Shown here: positions 11,885 to 24,122 of the stretch, piece by piece | How positions within the stretch are numbered: the first letter of the stretch is position 1 | Layout of the letters: every line of letters starts with the position of its first letter | Origin: Crambe crambe | Taxonomy: Eukaryota; Porifera; Demospongiae; Poecilosclerida; Crambeidae | Assembly (NCBI GenBank): GCA_963924555.1 | Contig: OZ004581.1 | Location: 1,612,001-1,676,000 of the forward strand | Direction of reading: 5' to 3' | DNA length: 64,000 nt | The notes under the pieces: generated by a model | Databases searched by the model: none | What the model was told of the DNA's origin: nothing | What the model saw: only the letters and a program-made list of their open reading frames with translations | Position numbers and translations under genes: made by a program

Positions 11885-12067
11885 TGATTGTATAATGAAC
11901 TGTACACCTTTTTATACTAATTTACACCATTTATATTCACCCTATAAGTAACTATCTACACCCTTCGCTACACCCTAGGGGGGTAGTATTAGACCGGTAT
12001 GTGGTACACCCTGAGGTGTACGTTCTACACCCTACTTTTAACAGTGTATGCACTTTCATTTACAGCG
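11885..12067. repeat. Right subterminal and terminal repeats of the CACTA-like element
   Basis: A run of TACACC/TACACCC motifs (for example 11888, 11948, 11961, 11970, 12005, 12025) is followed by TACTTTTAACAGTGT and the terminus CACTTTCATTTACAGCG. It mirrors the array at 3273-3515 in inverse orientation. Confidence 0.75.
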
Positions 12068-12240
12068 TATGCTCAATATTATTATTGAGCTTTGTTACTG
12101 GATGTAGCTAGTAGTAATTAAAATTTTTTTTAGTCTTGTGGATCTCACTGAAGAAGATCCACGAGATCAAAATTGATTAAATTATATTGATGCTTACTAC
12201 TGTCAGTAACAAAGCTTAATAACTTATTGAAGACTCCAAA

Positions 12241-13123
12241 GATGCATGATCACTGGTCTATTCCCAGTGTAAGGCAAATTCCAATGCTAACAGGAGAGAG
12301 GGAGGAAAGGAGGGGGGAAAGGGAGGGAGGGAGGGAGAGAGAGATGAGAAAGGGAACTGGAAAGGGGATGGGGGAAGAAGGGAATAAGAATTGAGTACTA
12401 TCATTCACACATTATAACTGTGGTGAATCTTGACAATGTGTGGTGTGTGGTTCCAGAAGTAGATATGCCTTCAAAGAAAAGCTATATGAATCAGTGCTAC
12501 ATCTTTTAATTGGGAGATTATCAATATTTACAAAGTTTAAAGTTCGTTTATTTTTAATCTGATAACAAGATAGATATTTTTCACTGGAGATTACAGGCCA
12601 TGAGGCTTGATGTCAATTTTACAAACATGCCTTGTTTGCTTCAGGTTAAAACAACAGGATCACAGCACGCTTCCTTTGGATTATAGCAGTTGATTTATGC
12701 TCAGATGCATGATCACAGGTCTATTCCCAGTGTAAGGCAAATTCCAATGCTAGCGGGAGAGAGGGAGGAAAGGAGGGGGAAAGGGAGGGAGGGAGGGAGA
12801 GAGAGATGAGAAAGGGAACTGGAAAGGGGATGGGGGAAGAAGGGAATAAGAATTGAGCACTATCATTCACACATTATAACTGTGGTGAATCTTGACAATG
12901 TGTGGTGTGTGGTTCCAGAAGTAGATATGCCTTCAAAGAAAAGCTACATGAATCAGTGCTACATCTTTTAATTGGGAGATTATCAATATTTTACAAAGTT
13001 TAAAGTTCGTTTATTTTTAATCTGATAACAAGATGGACTGGAAGTTACAGGCCATATGAGGCTTGATGTCAATTTTACAAACATGACTTGTTTGCTTCAG
13101 GTTAAAACAACAGGATCACAGCA
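12241..13123. repeat. Tandem duplication (two copies, offset 463 bp) with polypurine tract
   Basis: Copy 1 is about 12241-12667 and copy 2 about 12704-13123. Both start GATGCATGATCAC and end near AACAACAGGATCACAGCA, with few differences between them. Each carries an almost pure A/G strand of about 90 bases (12291-12382 and 12754-12845) rich in GGGA and GAGA. No coding frame was seen. Confidence 0.9.
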
Positions 13124-13977
13124 ATGACATCCTACCTAATGAACATGAACACAGGAAAGCAATTGATCTGGAAATTTGGACATCCTCACTGTGGCTGATC
13201 AAGTAGTCAACTCACACTCCTGGAGAGTTTTCCCAAGCTCTTCTATCCCTACCCTACAAGTAAGAAACCATAGCTACGTATCGGCTCCCCCTCAGTTGTT
13301 GTTACGTAACTGGAAACACCCACATAGCTGTAGCTATGGTCATCCTTATTATTCCAGAAATGCTTTTCCCATATATGTTGTCTGATTCTATGATTGCGTC
13401 TAACTTATCCCTATTATGAAGACACAATGTTATAATGACACTTTCTGACACTAGGTTATAATGTCCAGGCTATACACAGGACTGATAGTATGCAATCTTT
13501 GGATTGTAGCTATAGCTGCAGCTCTGTTTTTGATCTACATGAGGGGTAGATAATAGATTGAGGACATGGATCAGCAGAGAAGAAAAAGAAAGCATGGGTG
13601 CCTGTGGCTGGGCAATATGCCTGAGACCTGTGATGTCCACTTTCTCATCACCATTTTCATTAATGATAGTTGGTAGTCATGCACTGTCATGATAGTCAGA
13701 AGTCCGAAACAATTGCCACGTGAACTATTAATTTAAAATTCAACATTGTAGCTCAAAATAATTGGACACACAATAAATTTCAGCATGTGCATGTCTAGCT
13801 GAAAAATAATAGTAGGTAATGGCTGAATTAATGTAATGACTAAATTAATGTAATGACAATTTAAAATCGACTATGAAACTTTGAGCTATGCATTATAGCA
13901 ATATGCATGTAAACTTTTCTTTTCCTTTTTATTATCACTAGCTAGCTACTTAAAATAGCAGAAAAATAATTTTGTGT
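13124..13977. other. Intergenic; 3' flank of the first VLIG gene
   Basis: No gene seen. On the minus strand an AATAAA-type poly(A) signal (in TAGTGATAATAAAAAGG) lies about 45 bases past the GTPase stop, near 13925-13945. The short stretch 13766-13801 resembles 43053-43090 downstream of the second VLIG gene. Confidence 0.45.
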
Positions 13978-16900
13978 CTACAAATTATACATTTCTTTCA
14001 GTTTTTTTTCCACTTCTTCACGCTTGATGCGGAGCCATTGTGATGGAACTTGGGGTGGCTTTGCATTGAGTCTCCTTCCCAATTCTTCTCTGTACTTGCC
14101 TACAAACCACATCCAATATTCAGACCCTTTAGAAGTCAGATCTGGAGGAATGGACCAATGACGATGCTTTGTAGCTTCATTGCAGAAAGTCTTACTACTA
14201 GCAATTAATCCTGGACAAAAGTCAGTTACCAATACATTGGTACTAGAAAACTTGTATCCTGCCAGGCAACAGGGGCGATGTATTGCAACTGTGTGCTTTT
14301 GGTTATTACGAAGATGATTAGGGTCCTGCCAATCACATAGTTCTTTGCAAAAGGGACATTGCTCTGTGCAACCGATTAAATTTCTCAAGAGCTCATGTGG
14401 CTTATCCTTCCAGTGAACCATTTCTCTCTCACACTCGACAGTATCAAATGAAGCTTGCAATTTCTTCTTTAAATCATTAAGTCCATCATGAATTTTACTT
14501 TTAAAGTTACCAAGATTCAATTCTTGTAGATCATCATAACCGTCTAGTAATTCATCAACTTTGAGTGCAACTCCAAGTTCTGTTATTATCATAATCTTTA
14601 TATCACTACTAAAGGCTGACAACCATTTGCGAGCATCAGTTTCATTCAAATCATTCACTCTGCCTTGTATAACTCCTACCAGATATGTCACTTCCTCTTT
14701 AGCTGAAATTTGTAATCGTGTGTTTCTATCAGATACTCTCTTATTACAGAACTTGATTGTATAGTACTTAATTTGGTCTTCAAGAAATTTTTTGGTATTA
14801 GAAGCATAGGACATGAAACTGTCAAACCTATCCTCCCTTATGAGATCAGTGAGAATCTTGACTTTCAGGGCCATCTTGGAAGTGAAATGGTGCTCAGAAT
14901 TTTTCATTACCCCAACCATTTTGGCACCAAGTGTTTTTCCAACTTGCTCCTTTATAGGTAATTCAAGATATGAACAAAGAGTGTTGGCAATAGCCTCTTC
15001 AGCTTCAGTCTGGTTGTACTGATTTTTAAACTTTGTAAAGAGAGGACCCTTCAAATTGTTTTCCAAGTAGAATCGAGGATCATTTTTCTCCCTGAAAGAT
15101 TCAGCCATTCTTTCGAATTCTGGAACAGCATAACCACAAACTGTTAAGTATATCTCATGCTTGTATGTCAGTGTGAAAATGAGAAGATCTTTGAGATAAG
15201 CTGATTCTCTTGCAATGGTTGCATCCACCTTTTGAAGAAGTTCCTGGACAAATGCTGTGTTGAAGTCGATGTCATTCCATGTTGTGTCTTCCAGGTACTT
15301 TCTCGCTGTGCTAAATACTTTTTCTGTCACCTTAATAGCTTCTTTCTGGTAAGTATCAACAGTAGTTGTCTTACCATGAAAAAAGAAAGGAATCTGACTA
15401 AGACTACTACTTTGTTTGATGTAATGTTTCTTCTTTTCAGGTAAAAACTCAAGGATTCCCCATTCCATCAAGGATTTCTTTTCTAAGTACTTTGCTAGGA
15501 ATTGACCTTCATGACCTTGTGCTCGCACAAACCCAATCATTTTTTTTTCTATTTCAGCTTCCACATCTCTAGGACCTCCAGACACACTAGGAAGCTGATG
15601 CATAAGTTCAATCCAGATACTGTTAAATATTTCTTTGAGTTCTTCTTCTGTTTGTCTCTTCTTTTTCAAGATCTTTCTCACTTGTTCAGTAGCAAGCACT
15701 CCTCCTACCATAATATCATTGAGGCGATCTTCAGTTAACTGACCTCCACACTGCTGAATGATGGCATTTATCTGCCTTGCTTGTTTCTCAGTGATATGTT
15801 GTTGCTCCTGGTAGTGTTGTGTGTTCATTGGTGTAAATAACTTTCTCTGCAGTATACTCTTCAGTTGTTCTGGTTTCAGCCTTTTCTCTTGCAGGCTCTG
15901 ATCAAGCTTTTCTTGCTCTTCTTTTATGCTTGCAATATGTTCATGAACTTTTGTTGTGATGATTTCTGCATATTTGTTTTGCTCACTTTCAAATTTAGTG
16001 ATAACCTCTCTGCTTTTGCCAAATTTCCTGCAGTGCTCTTCTGCATGTATCTTCAACTCCAATGAAAGGTCTTCCAATCTCCTTTCAAATTTTTCCTTCC
16101 ACTGTACTAAAATTTCACTCTGTTTGCCATTGAAAAATATCTCCATCTGTGATTTAAGTGGTTCGACTTGCTCTGAAACATAAGCTCCAAGTCTCCTACA
16201 CTTGTATTGCACCAAGGCAGGAACTGTGTCTAGAGTAGCAGCACTGATTGCATTTTCAGCTTTTTGTTCCCACTTCAACATTGCTTCTGTGAATGTCCAA
16301 TCCCACATGCTATATGCAGTTTCCAATGAGTTATAAGCAGTGATCTCCAGTGTGTTCTTAAAGCTGAAAACATTTTTTTCTTTAAGTAGAGCCTTCCACA
16401 AGTCATTCATTCTTCCATGAAAAGTGGATAGACTGAGATCCCCAATTTCTCCTTCAGGATAAGATCGACTGGCTTTGCTATCTCTTTTACATAAAATTTC
16501 GATAAAGTGTTTCTTTAGCATCTGTGCAGATTGACTGTATTCCTGATTAACCGGGGCCATCGGTGGATCACCTTTCCATAATCCAGGGAAATGATGGACA
16601 TCATTCTGGTCATCAAATTTAATTACATCGTTGAAGGACTTAAACTGTCCCTCACAGTTCTCTTCCCTTGCTGCATCAAGTGTAATCTGATTCAGTTTCT
16701 GTGAAAACTTGGCACGCCCAACTTCACTGTTTATGTTTGCCCCAGCATTTTGATGAACAAATTGGCAGCTTGGATTAAATTTGACTTGAATCATTCGAAG
16801 AAATGCATGAACTGATGTCTGCAGAATATCATCCATGTCTCCAGCAACCTCACCATAAATGTTGATCAGGGTCGTATTGGCAAGACCAATGACAAAAGTG

Positions 16901-19865
16901 GCAAGTTCATTGTCATGCTTTTGTGTTTTAAGTGGGTCAAGTTCAGGAGCACGCAAGCCTTCAGTGTCAACCACCAAAAAAAATTTACATTTTGCTCTTT
17001 GTTGTAACTCCTCATCGAGTGAAAGTAGTTGCATGAATGCTCCACGAGTACATCTACCAGCACTGACATTGGATTGAAGGCCAAATGCTGTGTTCAGCAT
17101 TGTGGACTTCCCTGTGCTTTGAAGTCCAAGGACTGACAGCACAAAAATTTTAGGATCTCCAAGCATTTCTACTGCTGAATGAAGCACAGCAGTGACCCAC
17201 TGTAGAGGTACGTGAGCAGCATCACCATCCATCAGTTCCAAAGGGTAGCCATCAATTAAGAGCTCAGCAGCTGCCTTAGGAAGATGAGAAAGATCTTTTC
17301 CTGACTCTAGAGCAGCTTCATACACTTGACCAAGTTCGCGAAAAAAATGCTCTAGACCGAAAGAAGAATTGATGATGTTTTCTTGAAGGTGTCCTAATTC
17401 CACCTTCAGCTTATAACTGTTTATTTTTACCTCGCCTTCACTGGAGTTGCTCTTAGCTTGAAGCTTAAATAACTCTTTACGTACAGATTGATATCGGTGC
17501 TGCATTTCTGATATGCTTTCTCTTGAAAGATTATTCAACTCCAATTTCAAATATTGCAAGAAATAGTTTCTCAATACCCTATTGGACGATCCTCGAAGTT
17601 CAAGCAGCGAATCTATGAAAGACTGCATCACTGGAGTAAGGGGATTGACATGTTTCAGCTGTTTGGCTCGGATTCTATCTTTCTTTTTTTTCATTTCTGC
17701 AGTGTAAACATTCACTGTTTTATTTCCCCGCTGAATGTGTCGATAGAGTTCTTTGTCATTAGCAGCCCAAGCTTTCCACAAGTCACTGCCTTGCAATGGA
17801 AGCATAACATCTTTCAAACTTAGTTTGTCTCTACAGCCAGTAATGATTCTCATCAATCCATTTGCATGACTTAAACCTTGCATGTAAGAATCACAGCTTT
17901 CATCTAAAATGATTCCTTCCTCTCTGATTCCATCAATGGATTTCAGTTTTTGTACTTTCTCCAGATTTTTCTTAATTCTTTTATGAATGGAATCCTTTAT
18001 TTCCGATGCACTTTTTGTCAGACTGATCACATGTGTATCAGAAATTTCTCTCTTCAATGACACCGGTTTTTTCTTAACGTCATTTAGTATTGTAATTGCA
18101 CCAGGATATGAATTAAACTCTTTCAAAATCTCAATGATCTGGCTGTCAAACTCTAAGTCCTCCTCAGTGAGAAGGACAAAGCACATGGAAGATATTTGGC
18201 TGAGGAATCTGCTTTGTCTAAGATGCTTTCTACCATCACCATGGAGGTTTAAAAAGGTAACAGCATCTGGTAATGGATCAGAAGCTTTTCTGGCTGGAAG
18301 ATACCAACACATATCAACAAGTCCTTCTCCAAGCAAACGACCTAGTTGTCCACCAGGACAATCATGATGGAAGAAGTGATCATGGTGGAAGTCACTGATG
18401 ACCTCGTTTAGTATTTTGGACTTTGATGCACCACGCTTCTGATGTTTTCCCAAGCGAATGAAAGATACAATTGGCATTCCATAACTGACTATTGGGTGTG
18501 CTTGCTGTACTACTTCACCATCTTTGTTGATGCACTTCCACTCTTTGACAATGGAGCGCATGGCCCAAAGAGGAAGAGTTAATTCCTTGGTGAAAGGATC
18601 TGGTAAGAGAAATGGAAGAGCTAGCTGACACTTGGCCAACCTAGAGAACAAATCTTGACGGAGAAAGTCATCTGAGCAAAGAATTAGGGCAAGGAGACTG
18701 TCAACTGGATGTATCCCATTAGAGTTGACTTCTGATTCATTTTCTTCATCTGACTCATCAGAGTCACCTGCAGGAATCAGGCCGGATCTACAGAATGAAT
18801 CATATGACATCAGCTTATGCAGAATGAGGTAGGGAAGTTGCTTTGGATCAGTCGGTTGTGTCTCATTCAATGACAGCTTCAATGGTTCTTGTCTGATACA
18901 CAGAGCATCTTGCATTTGTAGCCCCTTGGGATAATGCTTGCAAAGCCCTAGTTTCTCAAGGAGAGCATGAGCTTCTGAGTTCTTTCGGAAAACTGAGGAA
19001 GCATCTGCAGTTATTGGTTTACTTCGCTGTGCCTTCCTATAATCTTTTTTCTTAGGTGGAGGTGGAGGCTTCTCTGGATGAGAGGATTTCATCAATGAAT
19101 GCAGAGTTTGTTTCAATTCCTCTAACGAAGAAGAATCTTGCAGATATGCATTCAGAATTTTGGAAATCTTTGGTTCAAGAGGTGGCTGAAGATCTGACAT
19201 CATTTTAGAAATAGTCTGCAAGAATTCCTTAAATTGACTTAGTTGAGTTGGACAACAACTCACTGCTAAGTGGAATAGATAGGCTTGAAGATGCAGAGGT
19301 TTCTTTTTCACATACTCATTAAACCATTTTCTTTCCTCAGAAAACCTTTTTTGCAAAGATTCCAGGTCTTTCACTGAAATAGGTCTTAGTGTTATGACAC
19401 CATTAAAACTGGCATCCTGACATGGACACACTAGGATGGTTATGAGAACATTATCATATTTCAGCCGATAGTGAATTTGGAGACTGTTAATTCCCTTTGA
19501 AACATCCCTGGAGAGTTTTTCAGGAGGAACTACTGAACCTGACAATTCAGTAGTTTTTGCATCTACCACCATTTTGCTCAGGAAAGAATCAAAGCTTTCA
19601 AAGTCTGTGATATCACTCTCTGGAAGAGAATGAATTGGAGTTATTTGGAGCAGATCAAATTTAAGTAGTACATGAAGAGCCTTTTTTTCAACAGGATATC
19701 TTGCCACTTCTTCAAGTTGGGATAATGCATTGATGTCTCCATTAAGGTGTTTGAGTGATGCTTTAGACCTCACCCCTATCTTCTCCAACTGTGATAACCA
19801 ATAGTCAGTGTCATCCAGTCCTACATCACCAAGGTGCAAAGCTAGTTCGGATTTTGACCCATTTC
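13978..19865 (-). CDS. Very large interferon-inducible-type GTPase (VLIG/GVIN), copy 1
   Basis: Single uninterrupted frame of about 1960 residues, the usual VLIG architecture. The N-terminus (residues 5-60; VGLDDTDYWLSQLEKIGV) matches the family's leading helical domain. The dynamin-like G domain starts near residue 880, with P-loop GLQSTGKST (about 905), switch segment GRCTRGAFMQL (about 925) and DTEG (about 958). A long helical region follows, then a conserved C-terminal module with CPFCKELC and later His/Cys pairs (about 1825-1945). Such proteins are cytosolic or nuclear, and vertebrate members are induced by interferon; function in invertebrates is unproven. The frame is open to 19869 but has no in-frame ATG near its start. 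A splice acceptor (TTTTCTGAATAG) lies at 19866-19877, so a 5' exon may supply the start. The paralogue at 43208-48568 has ATGATG at this point. Confidence 0.85.
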
Positions 19866-19899
19866 CTATTCAGAAAATTGATCACGTAAACTTTTATAG

Positions 19900-20303
19900 C
19901 AAGATAGATGAGAGTAAAAACATTTCTTATGAAAGAGTGGTGTACGCTGGAGTATATGACTATAAAAAGTACAGAAACAAGGTGCTGGCTATGTACTGCA
20001 TTTGCTCTGCTAACTGTCACAGAATTGACATCGCTGCGTGGACTGCATTTGTCACTGTGCTCTGCTAACTGTCATAAAATTGACATAAACACTACATTGC
20101 TGCTGCCATACTATCCTTTCTGGCTGCACCTTGCAGCGATGTAGGGTTTATGTCAATTTTATGACAGTTACGTAGCAGAGCACAGTGACAAATGCAGTCC
20201 ATGCAGCGATGTCAATTCTGTGACAGTTAGCAGAGCAAATGCAGTACATAGCCAGCATACATCACTCTTTTCATTTAGAAGAAATGTTTTTACTCTCACT
20301 TGT
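19900..20303. repeat. Foldback (palindromic) element beside the VLIG 5' end
   Basis: Two complementary arms: GCAAGATAGATGAGAGTAAA from 19899, and the complement ending TTTACTCTCACTTGT at 20303. The arms pair over most of their length (GGTGCTGGCTATGTACTGCA with its complement near 20245-20265). The motif TTTGCTCTGCTAACTGTCA recurs several times in both orientations. The terminal box ATTTCTTCTAAAT is shared with elements at about 22693 and 24932-25197. Confidence 0.75.
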
Positions 20304-20845
20304 TTGCACACTTTTTTCAAGGGGTGCAGCTAAGGATGTCAAGAATGTGACCCTTTACCAAATAATCTTACCACGCCCACCGCAACTCAGCAAGACATTT
20401 TTTTCTCAGTGTATAAACTAAGTTAGTGTATAAAATAAGAAGCATTCTAGCGTTTTAGTGTTGTCTACGTAGCATCTACAAAGTGTATAAACTAACTGTG
20501 CTGTCTATGAAGCGTTCGAGAATTTGAGTTGTCCACGAAGGCACTCGAACAGCAATTGACAGTTAGGACTTGAGCTTTACTTCAATTTGAACAATACCAT
20601 TCCTTTCCTGAGGTGTAGAGCTTCAAGATGGTACCAAGATTGTAGATATAGGATGAAGCAGTCGGGAGTTATGGCTGTCGAGCATCCACGAAGGCACTTG
20701 GACGGCAATTGACAGTTAGGACTTGAGCTTTACTTCAATTTGAACAATACCATTCCTTAGATCAGGTGTAGAGCTTCAATATGGTATCAAGATCATAGAT
20801 ATAGGATGAAGCAGTCGGGAGTTATGGCTGTCAAGAAGATGAAGA
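20250..20845. repeat. Direct repeat block, copy A
   Basis: Matches 22680-23245 over nearly 600 bases (CATCACTCTTTTCATTTAGA ... GAAGCAGTCGGGAGTTATGG). Inside, a unit of about 145-165 bases starting CACGAAGGCACTCGAACGGC-like sequence is itself repeated twice. No gene. Confidence 0.8.
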
Positions 20846-20984
20846 TGATTATTATCAATAGAATTAGTTCTCATAAAATTAGCTTATGAAACAAACCACC
20901 AACGTTTCGACCAGAATACTCTAGCCTTCATCACCCTAATTCTATTGAATTTTTATCATGTTAGCTGAGAATAATAAGCAGAAT

Positions 20985-21430
20985 TATTATTATTATTATT
21001 ATTATGAGAGTAAAAATAAATGAAAGAGTGATGTAGGCTTGAGTACATGACTATAAAAAGTACGGAAACAAGGTGCTGGCTATGTACTCCATTTGCTCTG
21101 CTAACTGTCGCAGAATTGGCAAACCCTACATCGTTGCATGGACCTACATCGTTGCATGGGACTACTGCTCTGCTAACTGTCATAAAATTGACATAAACCC
21201 TGCATCACTGCAAATTGACATAAACCCTACATCGCTGCAAGGTGTAGCCAAAAAGGATAATATGGCAGCAGCGATGTAGGGTTTATGTCATAGTTAGCAG
21301 AACACAGCAGGTTTGCCAATTCTGTGACAGTTAGCAGAGCAAATGCTAGTCTCGCTAGCCAGCCGCACTTTTTTTTTTTGCGAGGGAGGGGAAAAAAAAA
21401 GTACGTCTGGTAACAATTGCCAGGTTTTCT
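20985..21430. repeat. Inverted-repeat arm (pairs with 22540-22735)
   Basis: It starts with a TTA microsatellite (20985-21004). The segments AAAAAGTACGGAAACAAGGTGC (21055-21077) and GTACGTCTGGTAACAATTGCC (21400-21420) return as complements at 22650-22670 and 22545-22565. Several copies of the GCTCTGCTAACTGTC motif lie inside. Confidence 0.7.
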
Positions 21431-21725
21431 TGACATACGACAGAATGTTGTTGCCACCACAAAAATTCAATAACATGTGCGTGCGCTTGGCTCATAAGCT
21501 ATCATCTGGCCGGCCAGCTGCGAGTGTCTCTACCCGGAGAGTTTTGTCAGTGCAATCTCTGCTGCTGCCAACAAGTTGGGCTATCAAGCAAGCAAGGTTT
21601 AGAGTTTTGTTTCGGGAAGCATTGTGTGTCTTCCATCAGGTAGGTCAGAATAGCTAGCTATAGACTAGTTGGACTGCAAGACCTTTCTTGGCGCTTGAGT
21701 CGGCCATGCTATGCATGAGTACGGC

Positions 21726-22077
21726 TAGCCTCGTTCCCAGGCCCATTAAAATAGGGCCTGGTATACACTGATTGCGCATGCGCAAGATTAAATCATCATA
21801 ATGACAGCACGTGGTTATTATGACGTAGAAATCAATACTATCACAGCATAAACAGTAGGCTTATCAAGAGCATCTCTCCACTATAGACGTGAACAGGGCT
21901 CCAGGATCATAAAAGAAAATACTGTCAGTGTAAGGCTCGAGTCTGAAGCAAGAGATACCGTTTTGAGATGAGATGACTACCGATTTCACACCTCTCAGTC
22001 TCTTTCTAAGCCATCAGAGCGATGAGTGGAGACACTACCAGCACAGCACTGGTCTTCAAATTGCCAGCCAGGAAGCA

Positions 22078-22111
<34 letters not shown>

Positions 22112-22411
22112 GAAGGGAAGCACTTGGTAGCACAGATTCTTCCCAACATCTGGTTTGCGAGACTACCTGTGGGGAGACACACACAAAGACATCTTTACCC
22201 TCGTAAATGGTTGAATGGACAGGCCCTGTTCTTCTTTCAAAGCAAGAATGAACCAAACTTCTCCAAAAACGATGTTAAGAAATTAACCACACCCATTATT
22301 CTTACGTAGTAGTAAAGGTATACGGATGATATTACGATGTAGTATGCGGAGGCCCTGGAATGCCGGGGCATTTTAGCACATGCGCAATCAGTGTATACCA
22401 GGCCCTATTTT
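21726..22411. repeat. TIR element related to the MULE-like MITE family
   Basis: It starts TAGCCTCGTTCCCAGGC, the same end as the element at 61502-62207. The inner left stretch AATAGGGCCTGGTATACACT (21750-21769) is complementary to 22392-22411. The outermost right end is missing, so it is truncated. A (CCAG)n/(GCCA)n microsatellite lies at about 22078-22109. Confidence 0.65.
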
Positions 22412-22539
22412 TTCCCCTCCCCCTGAAAAAAAAATCTCAGCTAGCTTTAGCTATAGACAGATCTGATTTTTTAATTGTTGCGCACCCGCATGTGGTAAAT
22501 TATTATCCCACGAGTCACGTGATGCACATTCTTTGAAAG

Positions 22540-22735
22540 AACGGAAACCTGGTGATTGTTACCAGACGTATTTTCCCCCTTCCCTCCTCGCAAAAAATAC
22601 GTCTGGCGCGCAAGACTAAGCAAATGCAGTACGGTACATAGCCAGCACCTTGTTTCCGTACTTTTTATAGTCATATACTCAAGCCTACATCACTCTTTCA
22701 TTTAGAAGAAATGTTCTTGTTTGCACACTTTTTCA
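22540..22735. repeat. Inverted-repeat arm, partner of 20985-21430
   Basis: Complement of the left arm segments listed there, ending in the CATTTAGAAGAAATG box near 22698. It continues directly into direct repeat copy B. Confidence 0.7.
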
Positions 22736-23245
22736 AGGGGCGCGGCTAAGGATGTCAAGAACGATCCTTTACCAAATAATCTTACCACTCCGCCCCACCG
22801 CAACTCAGCAAGACAGTTTTTTTCTCAGTGTATCAACTAGCTGTGTCTACGAAGCGTTCTAGTGTTCTAGTGTTGTCTACGTAGCGCCTACGAAGTGTAT
22901 AAACTAACTGTGCTGTCTACGAAGCCTTCGAGAATTTGAGTCGTCCACGAAGGCACTCGAACGGCAATTGACAGTTAGGACTTGAGCTGTACTTCAATTT
23001 GAACAATACCATTCCTTACCTGAGGTGTAGAGCTTCAAGATGGTACCAAGATCGTAGATATAGGATGAAGCAGTCGGGAGTTATGGCTGTCAAGCGTTCA
23101 CGAAGGCACTCGGACGGCAATGACTTGAGCTTTACTTCAATTTGAACAATACCATTCCTTAGATCAGGTGTAGAGCTTCAATATGGTACTAAGATCGTAG
23201 ATTTAAGATGAAGCAGTCTGGAGTTATGGCTGTCAAGAAGAGAGT
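22680..23245. repeat. Direct repeat block, copy B
   Basis: Second copy of the 20250-20845 block. It is followed by GAGAGTGC...GCACTCTCTGAT (about 23240-23269) and a (TTA)n microsatellite at 23267-23306. Confidence 0.8.
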
Positions 23246-23266
23246 GCTACTCTACCGCACTCTCTG

Positions 23267-23309
<43 letters not shown>

Positions 23310-24003
23310 AGCATGGGTGTTTTGCGTGTCAAGCCTACAACTCTCTGATAATTCCACAATGGCTAGTAGCTAGATTTCATCCTCCAACTTTTAGCTCAGA
23401 AGGCTCAGTAGCTTCAGAAATATTTGAACTGTCTGAGCTGTCTGACCTCTTTACTTATAAATCACAAGTCAATGACTACAAGGGTGCTTAGTAATAATTA
23501 AGAGGGCATGTAGCCTTGATTATTACTACTTTGGGGCAAACTACTCACTCTCTGCTTGAAAATGATAGTTTAAGTACTACTGGCCTGTATTCCATTCTTT
23601 TGCTATTCATAGCTTATACTCTCTGGCATCGTAGACAAAGTTTATTTCCCAGGAAAATGGAGTCTACATTTCTTGGCTTTCAGACGCCTGTGACTTTCTA
23701 CTTTGACTATGCTCCAAGCTCTGCAAAAAAAAATCCACTACAGCATGCACCACCATTATATATGCAAAGCTATAGATCTGCACTAGCTCTATGACTTATC
23801 TCGGTGAACAAAATGCTTCGCTTTGATTATGGAACTAGCAATCTCTCAGCTTATACTTGAACACATCTAGCATCAAATGTAATGCACCAGCTTTAGTATA
23901 CATCAAAGGCACTGCCTATAGTTTATAAGGGAAAAAACATTTCCGTGAAATGAAAAAAAAATTTAGCTCGAAAAAGTAAGGAAACAAGGGTAGGGAAATG
24001 GGA
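23310..24003. other. No gene seen
   Basis: AT-rich sequence. The 92-codon frame at 23516-23794 has no recognisable motif and no support as a gene. Confidence 0.4.
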
Positions 24004-24006
24004 TCA

Positions 24007-24122
24007 ATCTTTGTTCTGTATATCCAGCCAACAATCCCTATACATATATGTTACTGCACTATAATCTGAAGCTACCCAATGTATATGTAGGGATTGTTGG
24101 CTGGATATACAGAACAAAGATC
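24007..24122. repeat. Hairpin insertion with about 40-bp arms
   Basis: The arm from 24007 (ATCTTTGTTCTGTATATCCA) is complementary to the sequence ending at 24122, separated by a loop of roughly 36 bases. It interrupts or captures the left edge of the gypsy integrase fragment that follows. Confidence 0.8.

Larger units (their letters stand above)
3273..12067. mobile_element. CACTA-like DNA transposon with two divergent genes
   Basis: The left end begins CACTGTAAAAATGAAAGTG at 3273. The right end is an inverted version, CACTTTCATTTACAGCG, ending at 12067. A TA dinucleotide abuts each end (3271-3272, 12068-12069), a possible 2-bp target duplication. Inside each end lies a run of GGGTGTA/TACACCC subterminal motifs in inverted orientation. 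The interior holds a zinc-finger/DUF4218-like transposase gene (minus) and a SAM-domain gene (plus) transcribed away from each other. A nested transposon occupies 4891-7510. A short non-autonomous relative with the same termini lies at 32737-32825. CACTR ends, subterminal repeats and two genes are established CACTA/EnSpm traits; that the SAM gene belongs to the element is inference. Confidence 0.7.
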
